Source: an uncultured Ruminococcus sp. (lineage in GTDB: Bacteria > Bacillota > Clostridia > Oscillospirales > Ruminococcaceae). From it: DNA of 6,347 nt. The notes beneath the pieces are model-generated. The model saw nothing but the letters and a program-made list of their open reading frames with translations, ran no database searches and was not told the origin of the DNA. This document shows positions 1 through 5,249 of this stretch, in pieces (the stretch's first letter is position 1; each line of letters starts with the position of its first letter). The position numbers were made by a program, and so were the translations under genes. The DNA lies in NCBI GenBank assembly GCA_905199285.1, contig CAJKFZ010000149.1:1-6347 (forward strand), written 5' to 3'.

Positions 1-1
1 A

Positions 2-880
2 ATTGCTTTGCTCCTTGCTATGCTTATGAGCGTGTCTGCTTTCACTGCCTGCGGTGACAATGACGACGATGATGACGACAAAAAATCCTCTTCTTCTTAT
101 GAATCCGAAGAAGATTCTAAAAAGAAAGACAAGGATGATTCCGATGAGGATGAGAAAAAGTCTGATGATGAGGACGAAACTGAACCTAAAGAGGATGAGA
201 CTGAACCTAAAGAGGATGAGACTGAGCCTGAAGAGGATGAGACTGAGCCCGAAGAGGACGAGACAGAACCCGAAGAGGATGAAACTGAACCTGCTAAGGA
301 AAAGACTCCTACGGCTGCAAAGGACACCGATTTCGAGAGAGGTACTGTTGACGGCGACGTTTATTCCAGCGATTACAGCGGAGTGCAGTTCACTCTTCCA
401 AGCGGATGGGAGTTTATGTCCGAAGAGGACGTTCTTGCTACTATGAATATCGGTTTTGATGTAACCGGTTCTGCTCTTACTGCTGAGCTTCTCGATCAGG
501 TTGTAATTTATGACTCTGTTGCCAACAATTCGCTTACAGGCGAATCTATTATGTTTATGTATGAAAATATTTCTAAAACTGTTCCTGATCCTGACAGCTT
601 TACTGTTGAGGATTATTATGAAGCAGCACTTAATAGCGCTTCACAGATGATGGACGGCGTTACTCTTACGGGAAGCGATGAGACGGAAACTGTTGACATT
701 GACGGTACGGAATATATCAAGTACGAGATGCATACTTCTTACGATGACTATGGTTTTGAGCTGACTCAGACCTATTTCGGACGTAAAATCGACAACTTTA
801 TTTTCATTATTGCCTATACCTCAGGTCTTGAAGGCGGCTCGCCCGATGATTATATGAACTGCTTTGAGTCGCTCAACTGA
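2..880 (+). CDS. Surface lipoprotein with acidic repeat linker (5' partial)
   Basis: The reading frame is already open at the left edge (I-A-L-L-L-A-M-L-M-S-V-S-A-F-T-A-C), so the true start and the positive n-region of the signal peptide lie outside the window; the TTG at 8 is inside the hydrophobic core and is unlikely to be the start. The core ends in FTAC, a plausible lipobox whose Cys (codon 50-52) would be lipidated, placing the protein on the outer face of the membrane. A Ser/Asp/Glu/Lys-rich linker follows, including six EDETEPx heptads, and then a folded domain of about 180 residues beginning near FERGTVDGDVY. That domain contains SGVQFTLPSGWEF, a pattern seen in PsbP/DcrB-like extracytoplasmic domains, but the assignment is only a guess. 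The specific function is unknown. It lies 14 bp upstream of azlC and is probably cotranscribed with it. Confidence 0.85.
   Translation: MALLLAMLMSVSAFTACGDNDDDDDDKKSSSSYESEEDSKKKDKDDSDEDEKKSDDEDETEPKEDETEPKEDETEPEEDETEPEEDETEPEEDETEPAKEKTPTAAKDTDFERGTVDGDVYSSDYSGVQFTLPSGWEFMSEEDVLATMNIGFDVTGSALTAELLDQVVIYDSVANNSLTGESIMFMYENISKTVPDPDSFTVEDYYEAALNSASQMMDGVTLTGSDETETVDIDGTEYIKYEMHTSYDDYGFELTQTYFGRKIDNFIFIIAYTSGLEGGSPDDYMNCFESLN
170..295 (+). repeat. Six tandem 21-bp repeats encoding EDETEP heptads
   Basis: Six consecutive in-frame 21-bp units (170-190, 191-211, 212-232, 233-253, 254-274, 275-295) encode E-D-E-T-E-P plus K, K, E, E, E and A. The units differ mostly at third codon positions. They form the acidic, probably extended spacer between the lipidated N-terminus and the C-terminal domain of the lipoprotein. 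Such in-frame repeats can change copy number by slippage without breaking the gene. Confidence 0.95.
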
Positions 881-894
881 TCGGAAATTTTTAA

Positions 895-1599
895 ATGAAA
901 TCGAATTTCCTGCGTGGTATGTATCACGGAATACCTATCGCTCTCGGTTATCTTTCGGTATCATTCGGTTTTGGAATTATGGCGGCAAAAGCCGGATTGT
1001 CGGTTCTTGCCGCTTCCGCTATTTCAGCGACCAATCTTACTTCCGCCGGACAGGCTGCCGGAGTTGATATCATTGCCGCCAGCGGTACGATCATCGAGAT
1101 GATTCTCGTTCAGCTTACAATTAATATAAGGTATTCCCTTATGGCTCTTTCGCTTTCACAAAAGCTCGACAGAAAATTTACTGCGCCTCACCGTCTCGCT
1201 GCTTCTTACGGCATCACCGACGAAATTTTCGCCGTCTGTTCAGCTCAGAAACAACCGCTTACTCCTGCTTATATGTACGGAATGATACTCGTTGCTTTCA
1301 TAGGCTGGGTCACGGGGACGGCTCTAGGCGCAGAGGCGGGACAGCTTCTTCCTGCGGCAGTAAACAGCGCTATGGGTATCGTCCTCTACGGAATGTTTCT
1401 CGCAATCATCATTCCTCCCTCAAAAAAGCAGAAAAGCGTACTAGCAGTCGTTGTTGCGGCTGCGGCGGTAAGCATACTTTTTAAGTACGTTTTCACTATG
1501 GTCAGCGGAGGATTTGCCGTTATTATAAGTGCAGTTGCCGCTTCACTGGTTGGGGCTGCTCTTTTTCCCGTTAAAGATGAGGAGGAGTCCGCTCCGTGA
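895..1599 (+). CDS. azlC: AzlC-family branched-chain amino acid exporter, large subunit
   Basis: A 234-residue, strongly hydrophobic inner-membrane protein of normal length for AzlC (about 230 aa). The N-terminal part has the family pattern GIPIALGYLSVSFGFGIMA near residues 11-29, then a Ser/Ala-rich segment ending in TSAGQAAG, the conserved TINIRYSLMALSLSQKL stretch near residues 74-90 and ITDEIFAV near 107-114, followed by further membrane segments and a charged cytoplasmic tail (KDEEESAP). Known AzlC proteins work with AzlD to export branched-chain amino acids and some analogues. The ATG at 895 is 14 bp after the lipoprotein stop with only a weak GGA (883-885) ahead of it, suggesting translational coupling. 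The stop overlaps the azlD start. The substrate is inferred from the family. Confidence 0.93.
   Translation: MKSNFLRGMYHGIPIALGYLSVSFGFGIMAAKAGLSVLAASAISATNLTSAGQAAGVDIIAASGTIIEMILVQLTINIRYSLMALSLSQKLDRKFTAPHRLAASYGITDEIFAVCSAQKQPLTPAYMYGMILVAFIGWVTGTALGAEAGQLLPAAVNSAMGIVLYGMFLAIIIPPSKKQKSVLAVVVAAAAVSILFKYVFTMVSGGFAVIISAVAASLVGAALFPVKDEEESAP
1579..1587 (+). promoter_or_regulatory. Ribosome binding site of azlD
   Basis: GAGGAGGAG inside the end of azlC lies 8 bases before the GTG at 1596. It fixes the GTG as the azlD start, since no in-frame ATG is nearby. Confidence 0.8.
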
Positions 1600-1892
1600 G
1601 TCTGATCGTTTATATCGCCGTTATGGCTGTTGTGACTTACCTTATAAGAATGATCCCTTTCACCTTTTTCCGAAAGAAAATTACTTCAAGGTTTTTCAGA
1701 AGCTTTCTTTATTATATCCCTTATGCCGTCTTGAGCGCAATGACTATTCCTGCTATTTTTTACAGCACCGGAAGTCTTATAACATCGGTTGCCGGTACGG
1801 TCGTGGCTGTTATTCTGGCTTATTTCGATCTGCCGCTTATTGTCGTGGCTCTTTCGGCTTCCGCTGCGGCTTTTATCTTCGGATTTTTTTAA
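1596..1892 (+). CDS. azlD: AzlD-family branched-chain amino acid transporter, small subunit
   Basis: A 98-residue protein with three to four predicted membrane segments, of the usual AzlD size. The family pattern is clear: VTYLIRMIPFTFFRKKI near residues 13-29, then SFLYYIPYAVLSAMTIPAIF near 36-55, then two Ala/Val-rich helices. AzlD is the obligate small partner of AzlC in the exporter. The start is a GTG whose first base lies within the last azlC sense codon, giving a 4-base GTGA overlap; a strong purine-rich site GAGGAGGAG at 1579-1587 sits 8 bases upstream and supports this start. The close overlap implies coupled translation and balanced synthesis of the two subunits. The stop codon is one base before the structured repeat. 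Confidence 0.93.
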   Translation: MSLIVYIAVMAVVTYLIRMIPFTFFRKKITSRFFRSFLYYIPYAVLSAMTIPAIFYSTGSLITSVAGTVVAVILAYFDLPLIVVALSASAAAFIFGFF

Positions 1893-1893
1893 A

Positions 1894-2005
1894 GGGGGAC
1901 GCTGTCCCCCTTATACCCCCTGCCAAAGGGTGAATCCACCCTTTGGAAACCCACAATTAATTATTCCCAATACCCCTTAATGGGTATTGGGAATAATTAT
2001 AGTGA
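1894..2005 (+). repeat. Three-hairpin intergenic repeat, copy 1
   Basis: Begins one base after the azlD stop. Hairpin 1 is GGGGGAC (1894-1900) with GTCCCCC (1904-1910), extendable by flanking AA/TT. Hairpin 2 is CCAAAGGGTG (1923-1932) with CACCCTTTGG (1937-1946), loop AATC. Hairpin 3 pairs 1958-1975 with 1982-1999, an 18-bp perfect stem with a six-base loop. The right limit at AGTGA (2001-2005) is set by comparison with the second copy at 6217-6331. A 22-base stretch, 1939-1960, is identical in both copies and spans the right arm of hairpin 2 and the linker AAACCCACAATTAA. There is no T-run directly behind the stems, so it is not a textbook terminator. Its role may be 3'-end processing, transcript protection or termination; this is inference. 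Confidence 0.9.
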
Positions 2006-2078
2006 GAAACATAGAACAGATTAAACCTTGACGGATGTTAAGGAAACAAAATCTTCTTAAAATTTCTAAAATAATAAC

Positions 2079-2109
2079 AAGACCAGTTTTTTAGGCTGGT
2101 CTTTTTTTA
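2079..2109 (+). terminator. Rho-independent terminator
   Basis: AAGACCAG (2079-2086) pairs with CTGGTCTT (2096-2103) around a nine-base loop, followed by a T-rich tail continuing to 2109 and beyond. It most likely ends transcripts from the lipoprotein-azlC-azlD operon. If so, repeat copy 1 lies inside that operon's 3' untranslated region. The 73 bases between the repeat and this hairpin (2006-2078) contain no ORF and no clear promoter. Confidence 0.85.
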
Positions 2110-2156
2110 TTTATTGTTGGATTTTGCTGGTTTAACATCATTAAATGAATGATTAA

Positions 2157-2172
2157 TTGTAAACTCTTACAA
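2157..2172. promoter_or_regulatory. Perfect dyad TTGTAA-N4-TTACAA, candidate operator
   Basis: TTGTAAACTCTTACAA is a perfect 6-bp inverted repeat with a four-base spacer. It covers the candidate -35 of the phage module promoter, where a bound repressor would block RNA polymerase. The regulator is not in the window. Confidence 0.5.
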
Positions 2173-2186
2173 AACGAAAATAAATT
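2157..2186 (+). promoter_or_regulatory. Candidate promoter of the phage head module
   Basis: TTGTAA (2157-2162) as -35 and TAAATT (2181-2186) as -10, 18 bases apart, lie in an AT-rich region between the terminator at 2079-2109 and terS. Transcription would start near 2193, giving a leader of about 95 bases. A second weaker -10-like TATATG occurs near 2215-2220. It was judged by eye only. Confidence 0.4.
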
Positions 2187-2194
2187 TTTTCTCC

Positions 2195-2216
2195 ATACAA
2201 CGGTTTTTAATTGTAT
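2195..2216. promoter_or_regulatory. Second TTGTA-type dyad, ATACAA-N10-TTGTAT
   Basis: ATACAA (2195-2200) and TTGTAT (2211-2216) form a 6-bp inverted repeat that uses the same TTGTA half-site as the dyad at 2157-2172. TTAATTGTA also recurs as a direct repeat at 2153-2161 and 2207-2215. It could be a second operator or a small leader hairpin, and may be chance in AT-rich DNA. Confidence 0.3.
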
Positions 2217-2239
2217 ATGACCTCATTTCAGCCCTCTTA

Positions 2240-2253
2240 TGAACGGTGATCAG
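2240..2253 (+). repeat. 14-bp inverted repeat, left arm (terS leader)
   Basis: TGAACGGTGATCAG is the exact reverse complement of 4026-4039 in the leader of the portal gene. It ends 17 bases before the AAGGAGGT ribosome binding site of terS. Confidence 0.85.
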
Positions 2254-2270
2254 TTCCGCTCAATGACTGA

Positions 2271-2278
2271 AAGGAGGT
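2271..2278 (+). promoter_or_regulatory. Ribosome binding site of terS
   Basis: AAGGAGGT, close to the full anti-16S match, ends nine bases before the ATG at 2288 and fixes that start. Confidence 0.85.
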
Positions 2279-2287
2279 CTTTTTATT

Positions 2288-2779
2288 ATGAAGAGTGAAA
2301 ATGATCTTAAATCTAAACGCAATGCGTTCTGCTGTTATTACGTTACTCTTGGCAACGTTGAGGAGGCGGCTGTTAAAGCCGGTTTCAGCAGGGAAAATGC
2401 TCTCAGCGAAGGGATAAGCTGTCTTAAATCAGCAGAATGCAGAAGGAATATTGCTAAGCTTCGGGAAACGCTCTCGGACAGCAATAACGTTACCGCCGGG
2501 TTGAAACGTCTTGCATTCGGTAACTGCTCGGACGCTGTTTATCTTGTGTTCGCCGATGAGCTTCCCTCGCCGGACGTTATCGAAAGACTTGATCTGTTCA
2601 ACGTTTCAGAGATCAAGCGTGTAAAGGGAGGCGGTGTTGAAGTTAAGCTGTTCGACAGGCTTAAAGCTCTTGAAAAGCTTTTTGAACTTGAAAATTCTTT
2701 CGCCGATCGTGGAAAGGCAGCTGGTCTTATGGCGGCTCTTACTTCTTCCGCAGAGGACGGTGACGCTGTTGACAATTGA
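2288..2779 (+). CDS. terS: Phage terminase small subunit
   Basis: A 163-residue protein with the layout of the Terminase_2 small-subunit family. An N-terminal helix-turn-helix region, residues about 9-51, reads KRNAFCCYYVTLGNVEEAAVKAGF and then SCLKSAECRRNIAKL; compare the family pattern of a Phe/Tyr-rich start, GN..EAA..AG and a later Lys-rich turn. The middle part is DAVYLVF and the end is VKLFDRLKALEKLFEL (about 119-134), the oligomerisation/C-terminal helix typical of these proteins. TerS recognises phage DNA and delivers it to TerL for packaging. It is the first gene of the head module and overlaps terL by 11 bases if terL starts at 2769. The Gly/Ala/Ser/Asp tail is likely disordered. 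Family assignment is by eye from pattern plus position directly before terL. Confidence 0.87.
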   Translation: MKSENDLKSKRNAFCCYYVTLGNVEEAAVKAGFSRENALSEGISCLKSAECRRNIAKLRETLSDSNNVTAGLKRLAFGNCSDAVYLVFADELPSPDVIERLDLFNVSEIKRVKGGGVEVKLFDRLKALEKLFELENSFADRGKAAGLMAALTSSAEDGDAVDN

Positions 2780-4016
2780 AAAATTATCAAAAAAGCAGAA
2801 AGTCACCATGAATTGGTGGAAAAATCCCAAGTACCGCAATTATGACGCTATTATCTGCGACGGCGCTGTTAGAAGCGGAAAAACTCTTTCGATGTCTATC
2901 GGATTTATTTTCTGGGCCTGCGCAAGTTTTGACGGAAGTTCGTTCGCTCTTTGCGGAAAAACCGTTACTTCGCTTCGCAGAAATGTTGTAACTCCTATGA
3001 TTCCCGTTTTAAAGGAATACAGCTTTACCTGTCTGGAAAAGGTCAGCAGGAATTATATTGATATCACTTTTCTTGGAAATACAAACCGCTTTTATCTCTT
3101 CGGAGGAAAAGATGAGGGTTCGGCTTCGTTGATTCAGGGTATGACTCTTTCCGGAGTATTTTTCGATGAAGCGGCTCTGATGCCTCGTTCTTTCATCGAA
3201 CAGGCTCTTGCGAGATGTTCGGTCAGCGGTTCTAAGATGTGGTTCAACTGCAATCCCGATAATCCGTCCCACTGGTTCTATAATGAGTGGATAAAAAAGG
3301 CAGAACAGAAACGTGCGCTTTATCTTCATTTCACTATGGATGATAACCCTTCCCTTTCAGAAACTATGAAAAACCGTTATAAACGGCTCTATTCAGGCGC
3401 TTTTTACGATAGGTTCGTTCTTGGAAAATGGACGGCTTCCGAGGGTGTTGTGTATCCTATGTTCAATGCTGAAACTCATGTTTTCAGCGGCGAAATAAAG
3501 TGTGAACGCTTCGTTATATCCTGTGATTACGGCACTGTTAATCCATCGTCTTTCGGTTTGTGGGGGCTTTCAGACGGCGTCTGGTACCGAATTAAGGAGT
3601 ATTATTACTCCTCGAAAAAAGTGGGAGGCTCCCGCACGGACGAAGAACATTATTCCGCTCTGGAGGAGCTTGCAGGCGACAGGAAAATCAGCAAAGTTAT
3701 TGTTGATCCTTCTGCCGCAAGTTTTATCGAGTGTATCCGCAGACACGGCAAATTCAGAGTGGTTAAGGCGGATAACGATGTTGTCAAGGGTATACGTCAG
3801 GTAAGCACGGCTCTTAAGGAGAATAAGCTGCGCTTTCATGAATCATGCAGTGATATTTTAAGAGAATTTCAGCTTTATCGCTGGAGCGAAAAGTCCGGCA
3901 TGGACGCTCCGGTCAAGGAGAACGATCACGCTATGGACGATATGCGATACTTTGTGGCAGACATGATCTCTTCGGACGGCATCGACGATTTCTTCGCCGT
4001 TTCAATTTCAAGATAA
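2769..4016 (+). CDS. terL: Phage terminase large subunit (ATPase-nuclease)
   Basis: A 415-residue packaging motor of normal length. The N-terminal ATPase domain has a Walker A DGAVRSGKT at residues 31-39 and a Walker B VFFDEA with Asp133 and Glu134. The C-terminal RNase H-like nuclease keeps its acidic residues: Asp253 in SCDYGT, Asp313 in VIVDPSA, and Asp386/390/391 in NDHAMDD. All key residues are therefore present and the enzyme should be active for ATP-driven DNA translocation and headful or site cutting. The TTG at 2769 is chosen as start because the family N-terminus normally includes the LSxKQKxxxxWW segment seen at residues 6-17, and AGAGGA at 2752-2757 lies 11 bases ahead; ATG at 2808 would cut this segment off. 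The frame stays open upstream to 2634, but that part is a shadow of terS. Confidence 0.93.
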   Translation: MTIEKLSKKQKVTMNWWKNPKYRNYDAIICDGAVRSGKTLSMSIGFIFWACASFDGSSFALCGKTVTSLRRNVVTPMIPVLKEYSFTCLEKVSRNYIDITFLGNTNRFYLFGGKDEGSASLIQGMTLSGVFFDEAALMPRSFIEQALARCSVSGSKMWFNCNPDNPSHWFYNEWIKKAEQKRALYLHFTMDDNPSLSETMKNRYKRLYSGAFYDRFVLGKWTASEGVVYPMFNAETHVFSGEIKCERFVISCDYGTVNPSSFGLWGLSDGVWYRIKEYYYSSKKVGGSRTDEEHYSALEELAGDRKISKVIVDPSAASFIECIRRHGKFRVVKADNDVVKGIRQVSTALKENKLRFHESCSDILREFQLYRWSEKSGMDAPVKENDHAMDDMRYFVADMISSDGIDDFFAVSISR

Positions 4017-4021
4017 AATTT

Positions 4022-4075
4022 ATGGCTGATCACCGTTCAGATCTTTCTAAAAGGAGGAAAAATGAAACTTTTTAA
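4022..4075 (+). other. Possible leader micro-ORF ahead of the portal gene (17 codons)
   Basis: ATG at 4022, five bases after the terL stop, opens MADHRSDLSKRRKNETF, which ends at 4073-4075 inside the portal gene. Its K-R-R codons (4049-4057) are the portal ribosome binding site. No ribosome binding site of its own is visible, but reinitiation after terL is conceivable. It aligns loosely with the micro-ORF at 2239-2298 (M..[GA]D[QH].RS..[TS][EK]RR). Confidence 0.2.
4026..4039 (+). repeat. 14-bp inverted repeat, right arm (portal leader)
   Basis: CTGATCACCGTTCA is the exact reverse complement of 2240-2253. It lies in the 45-base gap between terL and the portal gene, ending 11 bases before AAGGAGG (4051-4057). 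Confidence 0.85.
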
Positions 4076-5228
4076 AAAGAAAAACATTAGCGTTCAACCA
4101 GTTACGGATATTGCTTCTGCTCAGCGTGAATTCGGTGGAAAAATAAATCTTCCGCCGTCTGTTGAGCCTTTTGAAATGGAGCTTTATGACAGGCTGCGTT
4201 ATGCTGTTCCGGTTCTTGACGCTGCTATTATGAAAATAGTCCGGCTTACTGGAGGATTCAGAGTGATTTGCTCTGATGAAAGATATCAGGAGGCTCTGGA
4301 TAGCTTTCTTGAAGCTGTTCCGGTCGGGCTTACGGGGAGGTCGATTGGTACGTTTACTGATAATTTCCTCGATAGTATGCTTACTTACGGCAGCGCTGTC
4401 GGCGAGATCGTTATTGACGATTCCGAAAACCGTATCGCCGGATTGTGGAACGGAGATATCTCTAAAATCAGGATATCTTCCGGAAAAGATCCGTTTGCAA
4501 GAGTTTATACGGTAAAAAATCACGATAATTCCGAGAAAACTGTTTCTCATCCTGAGAGGATACTTTATGCCTCTCTTATAGGAGGGCACTCGCTTTTAAG
4601 AGGACTTCCGGCTCTTAGCAGTATTCTTATGCGGATATTTGAGTGTGTTGGTCAGAATTTTGACCGTGCCGGAAATGTACGTTATGCTATCACTTATAAG
4701 CCTTCCTCAGATTCAGGGGATATGGTTTATTCCCGTGAAAGAGCGCAGCAGATCGCAAGAGAATGGGCGGACGGCATGAATTCGGCACGTTGCGGTCAGG
4801 TTAAGGACTTCGTTGCTGTCGGTGATGTGGATATCAAGGTCATCGGAGCAGAAAATCAGCTCTTTGATACCAATGTTCCTGTTCGTCAGATTTTGGAACA
4901 GCTTATTGCAAAGCTTTCAATTCCGCCGTTTCTGCTCGGTCTTAGCTGGAGCAGTACGGAAAGAATGTCGTCTCAGCAGGCGGATATTCTTACTTCTGAG
5001 CTGGAGTATTTCCGCCGTCTGCTTACTCCTGTTATAAATGATATCGCTGGCGCTTTTCTCTCGTCTATCGGCTCGGACGCCGTTTTCAGAGTTGAATGGG
5101 ACAATATCAATTTACAGGATGAATCTGTGCTTGCCGAAACAAGGCTGAAAAATGCTCAGGCTATGGAAATCGAAATGCGAATCAATTCGCTTCAATCACA
5201 AATGACTGACAATAATCAAAATTTATAA
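4062..5228 (+). CDS. Phage portal protein
   Basis: A 388-residue protein matching the Phage_portal/SPP1-like layout, on the short side for the family. The start ATG follows AAGGAGG (4051-4057) by four bases. Residues 40-70 (LYDRLRYAVPVLDAAIMKIVRLTGG) and 94-118 (TFTDNFLDSMLTYGSAVGEIVID) match the N-terminal wing region, where portals describe a crossing of the outer body. The helix RAQQIAREWADGM (227-239), then IPPFLLGLSWSSTERMSSQQADILTSELEYFRRLLTPVI (287-325), corresponds to the conserved clip/stem end common to portals. The C-terminal tail (NAQAMEIEMRINSLQSQMTDNNQNL) is polar and helical. As a dodecameric ring the portal forms the DNA gate of the capsid and docks TerL. The position between terL and the capsid gene strongly supports the call. 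No minor head protein gene follows. Confidence 0.87.
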   Translation: MKLFKKKNISVQPVTDIASAQREFGGKINLPPSVEPFEMELYDRLRYAVPVLDAAIMKIVRLTGGFRVICSDERYQEALDSFLEAVPVGLTGRSIGTFTDNFLDSMLTYGSAVGEIVIDDSENRIAGLWNGDISKIRISSGKDPFARVYTVKNHDNSEKTVSHPERILYASLIGGHSLLRGLPALSSILMRIFECVGQNFDRAGNVRYAITYKPSSDSGDMVYSRERAQQIAREWADGMNSARCGQVKDFVAVGDVDIKVIGAENQLFDTNVPVRQILEQLIAKLSIPPFLLGLSWSSTERMSSQQADILTSELEYFRRLLTPVINDIAGAFLSSIGSDAVFRVEWDNINLQDESVLAETRLKNAQAMEIEMRINSLQSQMTDNNQNL

Positions 5229-5237
5229 TTATTTTAT

Positions 5238-5243
5238 GGAGGT
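5238..5243 (+). promoter_or_regulatory. Ribosome binding site of the capsid gene
   Basis: GGAGGT ends six bases before the ATG at 5250, an optimal arrangement consistent with high expression of a capsid protein. It also rules against the ATG at 5236, which lies at the site itself and in another frame. Confidence 0.85.
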
Positions 5244-5249
5244 ACGTTT

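Larger units (their letters stand above)
2239..2298 (+). other. Possible leader micro-ORF ahead of terS (19 codons)
   Basis: ATG at 2239 opens a frame reading MNGDQFRSMTERRSFYYEE that stops at 2296-2298, just inside terS. Its E-R-R codons (2269-2277) contain the AGGAGG of the terS ribosome binding site, so translating it would affect terS initiation. No ribosome binding site is visible ahead of it. It resembles the micro-ORF at 4022-4075 in residue pattern, although the R-R pair is forced by AGGAGG in that frame. Translation is not established. Confidence 0.2.

Noticed and set aside
97..327. Serine-rich reading frame on the minus strand
   Set aside because: It is the mirror of the GA-rich acidic repeat codons of the lipoprotein; low complexity and no ribosome binding site.
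1894..1912. Hairpin 1 of the repeat as an ordinary Rho-independent terminator
   Set aside because: The GC stem is good but only TT follows before ATACCCCC, so the required T-run is missing.
2028..2063. Promoter from TTGACG (2028-2033)
   Set aside because: The nearest -10-like TAAAAT (2058-2063) is 24 bases away, too far for a standard promoter, and no gene follows before the terminator.
2241..2256. GAAC-N8-GTTC as an SOS (LexA) box
   Set aside because: The Firmicutes LexA site needs GAAC-N4-GTTC; here the spacing is eight and the inner bases match poorly.
2634..2768. N-terminal extension of TerL back to 2634
   Set aside because: It lies in the terS coding region in another frame, reads as Leu-rich shadow sequence, and the family N-terminus starts near the LSKKQK segment.
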